DNA from: Chitinophaga pinensis
GTDB taxonomy: Bacteria > Bacteroidota > Bacteroidia > Chitinophagales > Chitinophagaceae
Length of the DNA stretch: 52,895 nucleotides
Direction of reading: 5' to 3'
Assembly (NCBI GenBank): GCA_943333125.1
Contig: CALQSB010000021.1
Span: forward strand, 1 to 52,895
This document shows, in pieces, positions 25,236 through 33,791 of the stretch. Within the stretch, counting starts at the first letter, position 1, and every line of letters starts with the position of its first letter. A program made the position numbers and the translations under genes. The notes beneath the pieces were generated by a model. That model was not told the origin of the DNA and ran no database searches. It was given only the letters and a program-made list of their open reading frames with translations.

Positions 25236-25472
25236 TCACTTTTGTCCATCTCTCCATTCATACACCCACGAGCTTTGAATCATTTCTAGGTGTCCTTCAT
25301 TGCTTTCTTCTAATTTACCTGCAAAGTTTGGAATTTCCATTACCCATTTGTGCAAGTCGGTAAAGCGAATTCGATAAATCTGACTTTCGCCGAAATCGTC
25401 ACCAAATCTTTCGTACAATTTCATTGCGATATCTTCGTAATCGTTCCAGTTAATGGGTGGTTCAAAAGTCAT
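25236..25472 (-). CDS. iscX: Iron-sulfur assembly protein IscX-like
   Basis: 78 residues from the ATG at 25472. IscX binds iron and the cysteine desulfurase IscS and tunes iron-sulfur assembly. The family features are visible: the start INWNDYEDIAMKLYERFGD, RIRFTDLHKWVMEIPNF (compare the FTDMHQW core of the family), and SNEGHLEMIQSSWVYEW near the end. The frame is open to 25550, but that extension overlaps the ferredoxin gene and is not family-like, so the internal start is used. It is 22 bp downstream of fdx; this fdx-iscX order is the one seen at the end of classical isc operons, but no other isc gene is here. Confidence 0.88.
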   Translation of the reverse strand: MTFEPPINWNDYEDIAMKLYERFGDDFGESQIYRIRFTDLHKWVMEIPNFAGKLEESNEGHLEMIQSSWVYEWRDGQK

Positions 25473-25494
25473 TTTTTGTATTTTAATTTTGGAA

Positions 25495-25830
25495 TTATTC
25501 TCCAAGGAATTGTGTCTGATCAGGCAAAGTAACAATAATTTCACCATCACCGGAATGTAACACGCACTGGCAGCCTAATCTTGAATTTAATCGGGGATTA
25601 ACAGCTCTGTCGATAAAGTCTTCTTCTTTATCACTCAATTCTTCTATAAACGTTTCGCCATTTTCTACATAAAGATGACAAGTACTGCAAGCACAAACAC
25701 CTCCACAATTATGGTGCAGCACGATATCGTTTTTTAATGCGACTTCAAGAATAGATTGATCAGAATCGATATTTTCGAGGGTAATTGTTTCCTTCCCTTT
25801 CTGTTCAAACTTAAATGTTATTTTATACAT
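25495..25830 (-). CDS. fdx: 2Fe-2S ferredoxin, Isc/adrenodoxin type
   Basis: 111 residues from the ATG at 25830. The four cluster cysteines are in CGGVCACSTCHLYV and GCQC, that is CX5CX2C followed by a distant Cys, the adrenodoxin-like pattern. It probably donates electrons in iron-sulfur cluster assembly. The frame continues to a TTG at 25851, but that codon is inside a TAGGTTTG promoter element, so the ATG is the likely start. iscX follows directly. It is the first gene of a five-gene leftward run and is divergent from the GyrI-like lipoprotein gene. Confidence 0.92.
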   Translation of the reverse strand: MYKITFKFEQKGKETITLENIDSDQSILEVALKNDIVLHHNCGGVCACSTCHLYVENGETFIEELSDKEEDFIDRAVNPRLNSRLGCQCVLHSGDGEIIVTLPDQTQFLGE

Positions 25831-25848
25831 ACGGTCAATTTCGGTTTG

Positions 25849-25856
25849 CAAACCTA
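25849..25856 (-). promoter_or_regulatory. -7 element of the fdx promoter
   Basis: TAGGTTTG on the minus strand exactly matches TAnnTTTG, with transcription expected near 25842 and a leader of about 12 nt. The -33 region is AT-rich without a clear TTG. Confidence 0.55.
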
Positions 25857-25962
25857 CATGAAATTAATAATTATTAAAAATCTATACATAGATGCTTTAA
25901 TAATTTGAGCATAATGATTACATTGAGACTATATTATTTATTAATTGCTTAACCCAAGATTT

Positions 25963-26604
25963 ATGAAACTCAGGTTTGTAAATTATTCATTTTTTATTGG
26001 AGGCTCTTTTTTTTGTCTTTTATCTTGTGGAGATGGCAAAAAAAATGATTATAATGAAGCGGCGCCTGTTATATTAAAGAGCAATAAACTAAGAAGTAAA
26101 AGTGATTCTACTCCAAGAAGTGCTCCTATTATCAATATCTCAGATACTACAGCATTTCCATATACGGTTATTTGCATTAAAGACAGTGCCAGTAATAATA
26201 TAAGATTAGGTCAAAAACTTGCCAAAATCTATGGAGAAAGATTAGTAGAAATAATCAGAAAAAACAAGTTAAAAGTAGTTGGCCCGCCAATGGCATGGTA
26301 CAAAAGTCAGAAGGCTCCATTCTTTTTTGAAGCTGGACTGCCAGTTGACAGGACTCCTCAAAAATTAATTAAAGGGATTTCAATTAAGCAAACAGGTGGC
26401 CCCAAAGCAATTGTGGCTCATTATTTTGGACCATATGAAGAAACGGTTCAGGCTTATCAGGCGCTTAAAGACTGGCTTAAAGATGAACATAAAACATCCG
26501 CTGCGGCTCCTTATGAAATTTATATATCAGACCCAATAGATAAACATGGCAATCCGGTAGATCCTTATAAAGTACAAACGGATATCGTGTTTCCTTACCG
26601 GTAA
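25963..26604 (+). CDS. Lipoprotein with GyrI-like ligand-binding domain
   Basis: 213 residues from the ATG at 25963. The N-terminus is a lipoprotein signal (hydrophobic segment ending FFCLLSCGDG, lipobox Cys about residue 22). A disordered linker follows. The rest (about 70-213) resembles the GyrI-like small-molecule-binding domain: FFFEAGLPVD, GGPKAIVAHYFGPYEETVQAYQALKDWL, and APYEIYISDP near the end. These domains usually sit in cytoplasmic regulators or SOUL-like proteins; here one is predicted to be lipid-anchored in the envelope. The ligand is unknown. The stop overlaps the 3' end of the convergent DUF2520 gene by 10 bp. Confidence 0.75.
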   Translation: MKLRFVNYSFFIGGSFFCLLSCGDGKKNDYNEAAPVILKSNKLRSKSDSTPRSAPIINISDTTAFPYTVICIKDSASNNIRLGQKLAKIYGERLVEIIRKNKLKVVGPPMAWYKSQKAPFFFEAGLPVDRTPQKLIKGISIKQTGGPKAIVAHYFGPYEETVQAYQALKDWLKDEHKTSAAAPYEIYISDPIDKHGNPVDPYKVQTDIVFPYR

Positions 26605-27356
26605 AGATTCATGATGCTGTCTGTTATTTTGATATAAAGTGATTTCATTTCTGGATATTCACTGAGCAGATTTAAATTTTTTTCAATAGTAATAAGGTCT
26701 TTTCTAATGGCTGGACCTGTTTGTACCGTTCCTGGTGAAGCTTCTGTAACCTTGTTTGCTGTTTCCAGAATTAATGGTTTCAATAGATTAAAATCAATGC
26801 CTTCTTTGTTGCAAAAAACTTCGGCTAAAGAATATAAATGATTCGTGAAATTATTGGCGAATACAGCCGCAACATGAATTTTTTGTCTGGTTTCGTCATT
26901 TGCAATTTGTACAGAATCAGAAATTTTACTTGCCATTTCCCTAATAAGTTCCATTGTAGCGACATTGCTGGCGTCAATCATAATGGGTATGGGAGGAATA
27001 ATTTTCATTTCCTTTCTCAAACTTTGTAAAGGATAAAAAACACCATAATTAGGGGATATCTGTTTTAATACATCTTTAGAAACTGCACCAGCTGTATGGA
27101 GAATGGGCTTGCCATTTACATTTAAATATAATAGAGATTCGGTAAGTGCCGCATCTGAAATAGCCAGTAAATAAAGATCCGCTGTAATATCAACAAGACC
27201 ATTTAAGTCAGTAAAATTTGAATTTAGTTCTTCTGCAAGAATTTTTGCATGTTCCATATTGCGGCTCATCACCTGTACAATATTAATATTATGCTGTATC
27301 ATCAATCTGCCTAAAATAGTAGCCACATTTCCCGAACCAATGATAACAACTTTCAT
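26595..27356 (-). CDS. Rossmann-fold / DUF2520 family dehydrogenase-like protein
   Basis: 253 residues. The N-terminal VVIIGSGNVATILGRLM is a dinucleotide-binding loop (GxGNVA), followed by a Rossmann-like fold with ISDAALTESL and HTAGAVS. The C-terminal helical part (FYPLQSLRKE, HVAAVFANNFTNHLYSLAE, TGPAIRKD) is the DUF2520 domain, related to 6-phosphogluconate or pyrroline reductase-type C-terminal domains. An NAD(P)-linked reductase is likely, but no substrate is known. It converges on the GyrI-like lipoprotein gene and lies upstream of the 389-bp gap before topA. Confidence 0.85.
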   Translation of the reverse strand: MKVVIIGSGNVATILGRLMIQHNINIVQVMSRNMEHAKILAEELNSNFTDLNGLVDITADLYLLAISDAALTESLLYLNVNGKPILHTAGAVSKDVLKQISPNYGVFYPLQSLRKEMKIIPPIPIMIDASNVATMELIREMASKISDSVQIANDETRQKIHVAAVFANNFTNHLYSLAEVFCNKEGIDFNLLKPLILETANKVTEASPGTVQTGPAIRKDLITIEKNLNLLSEYPEMKSLYIKITDSIMNLYR

Positions 27357-27745
27357 ATTTTTTTGGTTGTTTTAATTTTAATCCCATTTAGGAATACTTG
27401 AAAGTACAAAAAACAGCAGTTGTAATCCAAAAAAATCAAAATTGATTTACAAGGAGAAAAAAACTAAAATAAATTGTTGAAAAGATTTTAGAGATAATTT
27501 TACCTGTAAAACTTAATGGAATTTAGTCTCGAAAACCTTATCAGCATTGATTTTAACTAGAAGCAACTTTGTAAGAGAATTTAGTGTATCCTAAGACGAA
27601 ACAAGCCGATAAACATAGATATTGTCTTTGGTTATCCACATCGTGAATTTTGTTTTTTCAATTTTAAACTAATATTGCATAGAATTTGCTTATGTTTTTA
27701 AAGATTTTTTAAACAAAAGCGGATAGAAAAAATAATTTTTAAATT
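27357..27745. other. 389-bp intergenic region between divergent DUF2520 and topA genes
   Basis: AT-rich, with no reading frame that looks coding and no RNA gene recognised. It holds near matches to the -7 element (TGTCTTTG at 27623-27630, CAACTTTG further upstream) and one exact DnaA-box-like nonamer TTATCCACA at 27632-27640. Promoters for both flanking genes should lie here, but none is convincing enough to place. Confidence 0.5.
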
Positions 27746-30307
27746 ATGGCTAAGAACTTATTGATTGTGGAGTCTCCTGCAAAAGCAAAGACTATCGAAG
27801 GTATTTTGGGGAAAGACTTTGAGGTAAAAAGTTGTTATGGTCACATTCGTGATCTGGAGAAAAATGATATGGGCATTGATATCAATAACAATTTTATGCC
27901 TAAATATATTGTTCCTGATGAAAAAGAACGTGTCGTGCGAGAATTAAAGGCACTAGCGAAAAAAGCGGATGAAGTGTGGCTGGCATCGGATGAGGACCGC
28001 GAAGGAGAAAGCATAAGCTGGCATCTGGCGGAAGTATTGAATCTGGATCCAAAGACAACCAAGAGAATTGTTTTTCATGAAATTACGAAACCTGCTATTC
28101 AAAAAGCAGTTCAATCGCCTCGTTTAATTAATATGAATCTGGTTAATGCGCAACAAGCGCGAAGGGTTTTAGACAGAATCGTTGGTTTTGAATTGAGCCC
28201 AGTTTTATGGAGGAAAATTGGACAGAAAGGTGGATTAAGTGCAGGAAGAGTTCAAAGCGTAGCCGTAAAACTGATAGTAGAAAAAGAAAGAGAAATAAAT
28301 CATTTTGTTTCGGTAAGTAATTTTAAAGTGGAGGCCTCTTTATCTGCAACAGACCTTAATAATAAAACGGTTATTTTCAAAGCAGAAGGAGGAAAATACA
28401 GTAAGTCGGAAGATGCAGAAACTTTTTTACAATCCTGTATTGGCGCCAATTATAAAGTTGGTGATATTCAGGTAAGACCTGGTAAAAGGACACCAGCTCC
28501 GCCATTTACCACATCAACGCTTCAACAGGAAGCAAGCCGAAAGATGGGTTATGGGGTAAGTAAAACGATGTTGCTGGCACAGAAATTATATGAAAGCGGT
28601 AAGATTACTTACATGAGAACAGACAGCGTTAATCTGGGAGACACTGCAATGGACGGAATAAAAGCCGAAATCAATAAAAGTTTTGGAGAGAAATATTTAC
28701 ATGTTCGTAAATACAAGAACAAAAATGAAAGTGCACAGGAAGCGCATGAGGCCATTCGTCCAACGTATATGGAAAATCATACCGTGAATGATCCTGATTT
28801 AAATCGCCTGTATGAATTAATCTGGAAACGTACAATTGCTTCTCAGATGAGTGATGCCGAATTTGAAAAAACTACCGCTAAAATAAATATCAGTACCAAT
28901 AATCAGGAATTAACGGCAACAGGGGAAGTATTGAAGTTTGATGGTTTCTTAAAAGTTTATCTTGAAAGTACTGATGAAGAAGAAGGTGAAGAGGAAGGAG
29001 AAAGCCGTTTGCCTAATTTAACTGTTGGACAGATTTTGGCTTTCAATCAAATGACGGCAACAGAAAAATTTTCGAAACACTCAGCAAGATACACAGAAGC
29101 CTCTTTGGTAAAAAAACTGGAAGAGCTAGGCATTGGACGTCCGAGTACTTACGCTCCAACTATTTCAACGATTGTGAAAAGGACTTATGTAGAAAAGAAA
29201 GACAAAGATCCGGTTAAAAGAGAATTTCGCATCCTGACGCTCAAAGAAAATAAGATTCAAAAAATCACTGAACAGGAAAACACCGGTGCAGAGAAATCAA
29301 AATTGTTTCCTACCGACTTAGGATTAGTTGTTACTGATTTTCTTAATCAGCATTTTCAAAATGTAATGGATTATTCTTTTACAGCAAACATAGAAAAGGA
29401 GTTTGATGAAATCGCAGATGGAAAAATGGTTTGGAATAAAATGGTGGCGGATTTTTATAAGCCATTTCATACGGGAGTAGCTCATACCCTTGAAACTGCA
29501 GAGCGCGCCGTTGGTGAACGTATGCTGGGTGTAACAGAAGAAGGCAAGCCATTAATTGCACGTATGGGTAGATATGGACCAATGGTGCAAATTGGCGCAC
29601 AGAGCGATGAAGAGAAACCTAGATTTGCAAAACTTAAAGCTACTCAAAGTATAGAAACCATCACATTTGATGAAGCCATTGATTTATTTAAATTGCCACT
29701 TCATCTTGGTGAATATGAATCATTGGAGGTATCGGTTAACATTGGCCGATTTGGGCCTTATGTAAAATGGGGCGAGCAATTTGTTTCAATTCCTAAGGGC
29801 GAAGAACCTATTGATATGGAGCTGAGTCGTGCAATTGAAATTATAAAAGCCAAACAAATCGAAGACGCACCGATTGGTTTCTTTGATGAAAAACCCATTA
29901 CAAAAGGTAAAGGAAGATTCGGCCCTTTTATAAAATGGAATGATCTGTATATAAATATTCCCCGCGCATATAATTTTGATATACTTACTCAACAGGATTG
30001 TAATGAGCTAATAGAAAAAAAGATTGCTAAAGAAGCGAATCGATTTATTCAACAATGGCCAGAAGAAAAAATTGCTGTTGAAAATGGCCGTTGGGGCGCT
30101 TTTATAAGATTTGGAAAAAAAATGCTCAAATTGACTGGTCAGGGTGCAAATGGAAAATACACTGCAGAGGAGCTTGCCGTAATTGATCTTGATTCCATTA
30201 AGAAAATGATTCTTGAACAAGATCCTAAAGCTTTTGATAAAAAAGGTGCAGTCAGAAAAAAAGCAGCCACAAAAAAAGCAGTCCCTAAAAAAACAACAAA
30301 AAAATAA
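27746..30307 (+). CDS. topA: DNA topoisomerase I (type IA)
   Basis: 853 residues. It relaxes negative supercoils by single-strand passage. The Toprim domain starts NLLIVESPAKAKTIEGIL (catalytic Glu9) with SDEDREGE at 81-88. The active-site Tyr289 is in ITYMRTDSVN, with EAHEAIRPT and GIGRPSTYAPTISTI further on. The C-terminal third contains several topo C-terminal repeats with GR(F/W)G(P/A)(Y/F) motifs (for example GRFGPYVKWG, GRFGPFIKW, GRWGAFIRFG) instead of four-cysteine zinc ribbons, and ends in a Lys/Ala-rich tail. This arrangement is usual in Bacteroidota. The start is supported by the family N-terminus. Confidence 0.97.
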   Translation: MAKNLLIVESPAKAKTIEGILGKDFEVKSCYGHIRDLEKNDMGIDINNNFMPKYIVPDEKERVVRELKALAKKADEVWLASDEDREGESISWHLAEVLNLDPKTTKRIVFHEITKPAIQKAVQSPRLINMNLVNAQQARRVLDRIVGFELSPVLWRKIGQKGGLSAGRVQSVAVKLIVEKEREINHFVSVSNFKVEASLSATDLNNKTVIFKAEGGKYSKSEDAETFLQSCIGANYKVGDIQVRPGKRTPAPPFTTSTLQQEASRKMGYGVSKTMLLAQKLYESGKITYMRTDSVNLGDTAMDGIKAEINKSFGEKYLHVRKYKNKNESAQEAHEAIRPTYMENHTVNDPDLNRLYELIWKRTIASQMSDAEFEKTTAKINISTNNQELTATGEVLKFDGFLKVYLESTDEEEGEEEGESRLPNLTVGQILAFNQMTATEKFSKHSARYTEASLVKKLEELGIGRPSTYAPTISTIVKRTYVEKKDKDPVKREFRILTLKENKIQKITEQENTGAEKSKLFPTDLGLVVTDFLNQHFQNVMDYSFTANIEKEFDEIADGKMVWNKMVADFYKPFHTGVAHTLETAERAVGERMLGVTEEGKPLIARMGRYGPMVQIGAQSDEEKPRFAKLKATQSIETITFDEAIDLFKLPLHLGEYESLEVSVNIGRFGPYVKWGEQFVSIPKGEEPIDMELSRAIEIIKAKQIEDAPIGFFDEKPITKGKGRFGPFIKWNDLYINIPRAYNFDILTQQDCNELIEKKIAKEANRFIQQWPEEKIAVENGRWGAFIRFGKKMLKLTGQGANGKYTAEELAVIDLDSIKKMILEQDPKAFDKKGAVRKKAATKKAVPKKTTKK

Positions 30308-30472
30308 TTACACAAACTGATCTGTTTGTATAATCAGTATGGAATTAAAATGACAAAAATCTGACCGCACCAATAACTTTTTTAAAAGTTAGTCACGGAT
30401 GTGGAAAATAATAAACTGATTTTGCGTTGTTTGTTACCGATATTGATGTCTTAAATATTAATTGAAATTACT

Positions 30473-31342
30473 TTGCTGGAAAATAATGAAATAAAAGCCC
30501 TTTTACATTTATTGGATGATCCAGATGAGGATGTATTTGTATCAGTTAGTGAAAAAATTGTTTCTTTTGGGAAATCTATTATTCCTAATCTCGAGCACCT
30601 CTGGGAAAATGTACAAAGCCCTTCTACACAGGAACGAATTGAGCAGTTGATTCACCGTCTTCATTTTCGTGATTTATCTGATGAATTTTCACTTTGGCTT
30701 AAGGATGAAAATGCCAGCTTACTCAGTGGCTCTTTGATTGTTGCCAAATATCATTTCCCAGATATCAATACCAGCTTGATTCTGCAGGAAATCGAAAAAA
30801 TCAGGAGAAATGTATGGATAGAACTGAATGCATACCTCACTCCAATGGAAAGAGTAAGTATTCTAAACAGTATTTTTTATAATTATTACAAACAAATTGG
30901 GGTTGAAATCAGTTATGACAACCCCGATCAGTTTTTAATCAATAAAGCGCTCGAAACAAAATCGGGTAACGCTATCAGTAATGGGATTGTGTATCTTATT
31001 TTATGTCATCTGCTGGATATTCCAGTAAGTGCCATTCATATACCAAAACAATTTATACTGGCCTATTTCGACGAGACCTTTGATTTGGCTGTCCCAGATA
31101 AACCAACTCAGCACATCGTTTTTTTTATTGATCCTATTTCTGGTCAGATGTATTCAAAGAAAGACGTGGATAATTATTTTAAAAAACTTTCGGTTCCTCC
31201 ATCCCCTTACTTTTTTAAACCAATGAGCAACAAGCAGGTTATTAAATATCTTCTTGAAGAACTAAGCAAATGTTTTGATGATGATAATAACCGCTATAAA
31301 ATGGATGAACTATTAACCTTGGCTAATATGATTGACTTATGA
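30473..31342 (+). CDS. SirB1-like transglutaminase-core protein, non-ATG start
   Basis: 289 residues. The N-terminal part is a helical HEAT-like segment (IKALLHLLDDPDEDVFVSVSEKI). The middle (about 90-230) is the SirB1/Transglut_core2 domain with LTPMERVSILNSIFYNYY and TKSGNAISNGIVYLILCHLLDIPV. The Cys expected of active transglutaminases is missing, as in other SirB1 proteins, so catalysis is unlikely. No ATG exists in frame near the family start; the first plausible codon is the TTG at 30473, seven codons downstream of an in-frame TAA. The gene overlaps the DUF952 gene by 4 bp (ATGA), showing translational coupling. Confidence 0.82.
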   Translation: MLENNEIKALLHLLDDPDEDVFVSVSEKIVSFGKSIIPNLEHLWENVQSPSTQERIEQLIHRLHFRDLSDEFSLWLKDENASLLSGSLIVAKYHFPDINTSLILQEIEKIRRNVWIELNAYLTPMERVSILNSIFYNYYKQIGVEISYDNPDQFLINKALETKSGNAISNGIVYLILCHLLDIPVSAIHIPKQFILAYFDETFDLAVPDKPTQHIVFFIDPISGQMYSKKDVDNYFKKLSVPPSPYFFKPMSNKQVIKYLLEELSKCFDDDNNRYKMDELLTLANMIDL

Positions 31343-31635
31343 TTTACCATGTAACAACTGCTGCTGAGTGGAATAACGCTCAGTCAAAAGGATTTTATGA
31401 AGTAGCCTCATTACATTCAGAGGGATTTATTCACATGAGCAAGAAAGAACAGGTAGCAGGCGTTTTGGAAAGGTATTATAAAAATGTGCCTGAACTCATT
31501 TTATTACATGTAGATGAAACTTTGATAAAGGCCGAATTGAAATACGAACGATCTCCTTCTTTAAATGAAGAATTCCCTCATGTGTACGGGCCGTTAAATC
31601 TTGATGCTGTTTTAAATGCAGAGAAAATTATTTAG
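31339..31635 (+). CDS. DUF952 family protein
   Basis: 98 residues, a compact domain: MIYHVTTAAEWNNAQSKGFY, then SLHSEGFIHMSKKEQVAGVL and FPHVYGPLNLDAV. This is the DUF952 family, small cytoplasmic proteins with an ADP-ribosyltransferase-like fold proposed for relatives, but no proven activity. It overlaps the SirB1-like gene by 4 bp, so the two are co-translated. Its TAG stop lies in the left arm of a hairpin shared with the convergent mutS2-like gene. Confidence 0.85.
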   Translation: MIYHVTTAAEWNNAQSKGFYEVASLHSEGFIHMSKKEQVAGVLERYYKNVPELILLHVDETLIKAELKYERSPSLNEEFPHVYGPLNLDAVLNAEKII

Positions 31636-31667
31636 CATGTTTTGATCGAATGCTTTTTCATGCTAAA
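31631..31667. terminator. Shared hairpin containing both stop codons of convergent genes
   Basis: A 9-bp perfect inverted repeat TTTAGCATG / CATGCTAAA (31631-31639, 31659-31667) contains the TAG of the DUF952 gene in the left arm and the TAG of the mutS2-like gene (opposite strand) in the right arm. T-rich stretches lie inside the loop and just after the right arm. Probably a bidirectional terminator. Confidence 0.6.
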
Positions 31668-33783
31668 TCTTTTGCTGATTGTCCTGATCTGTTTTTTCTT
31701 TTACGACTATTAAATCTTTCAAATCTACAAGCATTGGCATAATACCCACTTGAAGTAATGCTTTTTTACCCCGCAATTCTTTTACCACACCTAATTGTTT
31801 ATTTTGTTTCATTTTTACTTTATTCCCAATTTCTATTGATCCGCCAATCTCTTCAAATTTATCATTGATTTTCTTTTGTTGTTTTTCACCCTGGAATTTA
31901 TCTTTCTGGCCATTTAACAAACTGCCAATCATTTTAATAATACTATCCTTGTCTTCCGATTTTCTCCATTCAAAAACAAGCGCTTTTAATTTGCGCTCCA
32001 TGTCTTTCAGATAGATTAATTTTTCTTCAGCAATCTTGTTGGTCAATTTTATTTTTTCAATTTCCTGATTATGCTTTTCTTTATTGATAAAAGTTTGCAT
32101 TTCTTTTTTCAGCATCTCGTTTTCTTTCAATAAGAAATCGAGCTGATTTTTTTCTTTATTTAATTGTTGCCAGTTTTGTTCGGTTTTATTTAATAACTGG
32201 TCTAGCTGATAATGACTTTCATTAGCAATTTTTCGGGCTCTTTCTATAAGTTTTTTATCTAGTCCTATTCTTTCAGCAATAGAAAAAGTATAAGAACTTC
32301 CGGGTGTTCCAACTTTTAATTTATAAAGGGGTTTAAGATTTTTTTCATCAAACTGCATAGCACCATTAAAAACGCCCGCTACTTTATTGGCCATTACTTT
32401 TAGATTCAAATAATGTGTGGTTACAATTCCCATTGCATGTTTTAAGGCCAGCTCTTCCATAATTACTTCAGCAAATGCGCCGCCTAAATTTGGATCACTG
32501 CCACTTCCCAATTCATCAATAAAAAAAAGCGTTTTACCATTTCCGTTTTCAATGAAATGCTTCATGTTAATTAAATGCGATGAGTAAGTACTCAATTCAA
32601 ATTCTATACTCTGAGTGTCGCCAATATGAATCATCAATTGCTTGAAAATTCCCATTTCGCTATCTGGACTTACCGGAACCAATAAACCAGATTGAACCAT
32701 TATTTGTAAAATCCCTGTTGTTTTAAGCGTAACAGTTTTGCCGCCAGCATTAGGGCCGCTGATAACCAGGATTCTGTTTGTGGCATCAAGTGTAATGTCA
32801 ATTGGGATTGTAGGCTTATTTAGTTTATTATTATAAAGCAACAACAAAGGATGTCTGGCATTGATTAGCTTTACAATGGCCTGATCTTTCATCAACGGTA
32901 ATTGACCAGAGATATCCTGTGCAAATCTCGCCTTGGCACGAACAAAATCAAATTCTCCCGAAATGTCAAAGTAGGAAGAAAGTAATGGAGCATAAACAGA
33001 AAGTTCCTGTGTTAGATTTTTTAAAATTCTTAAAACTTCTTTTGCTTCTTCATTTTCTAATGAGAAAATATCATTGTTAAGTCCTGTAGTTTCTTCAGGC
33101 TCTATAAAGCTTGTTCTACGGCTGTCACTTTCGGCATGAAGTATTCCTTTGATCATTCTTTTTTGTTCGGCAAAAACAGCGAGTACTCTCCTGCCGTTCA
33201 TGAAACTCTCTTCTATATCTGCAAGATATCCTTGCTTATTTAATTTGCTTACAATCCTGTCGAAAACTTTTCTAAGTTCATTTCTTTTTCGGTAAAGACT
33301 CATTCTGATGCGGGCAAGATCTTCACTGGCATTGTCTCTTACAATTCCATTTTCATCAAGAATTTCGTCAATCATCAATTTTATTTTCTTTTCAAAATAA
33401 GTGCCATTGATAATCTTGGTTAATTCGGGATTAGCTGCTCTTCTTTCTTCATCAAACCATCTGAAAATATTTTCTGTGTTGTCTGATAATTTTCTGATTA
33501 ATAAAAACTGGTCTCCTTTAAGTGTGGCTCCGGGTATGGATAATAGTTTTAATTCTTTGGAAATATTTAAAGAGAAGTCATTCGGGAAATAAATGCTGCT
33601 GTCTAATAAGATTTTAAATTCATTGGTCTGTAATAATTCTTTTTGGATGAAAGATAATTTTGTGTGAATACGGAGATGCTGTATTCGATTACGTGCATAT
33701 TCATTTCTGCAATAAGCTTCCAGCAGTTGCTTTATTTTGTCAAATTCCAATTGAGTTAATGCCGATTCCGGAAAGAAATTCAT
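31663..33783 (-). CDS. MutS2-like ATPase without an Smr domain
   Basis: 706 residues. Core, lever and ATPase domains of the MutS2 group are present: SALTQLEFDKIKQLLEAYC at the start, the MutS2-specific IVRDNASEDLARIR and SRRTSFIEPEETTGLNN, Walker A GPNAGGKT (343-350), and Walker B FFIDELGSGSDP near 420. A coiled coil follows (about 535-620) and then a KOW-like beta domain (GNKVKMKQNKQLGVVKELRG). The protein then stops at DNQQKI, without the C-terminal Smr nuclease domain found in typical MutS2 of about 780 residues. It may act in ribosome rescue or recombination control. It starts 8 bp after the PPC lipoprotein gene. Confidence 0.9.
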   Translation of the reverse strand: MNFFPESALTQLEFDKIKQLLEAYCRNEYARNRIQHLRIHTKLSFIQKELLQTNEFKILLDSSIYFPNDFSLNISKELKLLSIPGATLKGDQFLLIRKLSDNTENIFRWFDEERRAANPELTKIINGTYFEKKIKLMIDEILDENGIVRDNASEDLARIRMSLYRKRNELRKVFDRIVSKLNKQGYLADIEESFMNGRRVLAVFAEQKRMIKGILHAESDSRRTSFIEPEETTGLNNDIFSLENEEAKEVLRILKNLTQELSVYAPLLSSYFDISGEFDFVRAKARFAQDISGQLPLMKDQAIVKLINARHPLLLLYNNKLNKPTIPIDITLDATNRILVISGPNAGGKTVTLKTTGILQIMVQSGLLVPVSPDSEMGIFKQLMIHIGDTQSIEFELSTYSSHLINMKHFIENGNGKTLFFIDELGSGSDPNLGGAFAEVIMEELALKHAMGIVTTHYLNLKVMANKVAGVFNGAMQFDEKNLKPLYKLKVGTPGSSYTFSIAERIGLDKKLIERARKIANESHYQLDQLLNKTEQNWQQLNKEKNQLDFLLKENEMLKKEMQTFINKEKHNQEIEKIKLTNKIAEEKLIYLKDMERKLKALVFEWRKSEDKDSIIKMIGSLLNGQKDKFQGEKQQKKINDKFEEIGGSIEIGNKVKMKQNKQLGVVKELRGKKALLQVGIMPMLVDLKDLIVVKEKTDQDNQQKI

Positions 33784-33791
33784 CTTAGGTT

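Noticed and set aside
27632..27640. DnaA-box-like nonamer TTATCCACA upstream of topA, with one-mismatch relatives near 30400 and 41668, as a sign of a replication origin.
   Set aside because: A single exact match in about 53 kb of AT-rich DNA is near chance expectation, there is no cluster, and no dnaA or other origin-linked gene is present.
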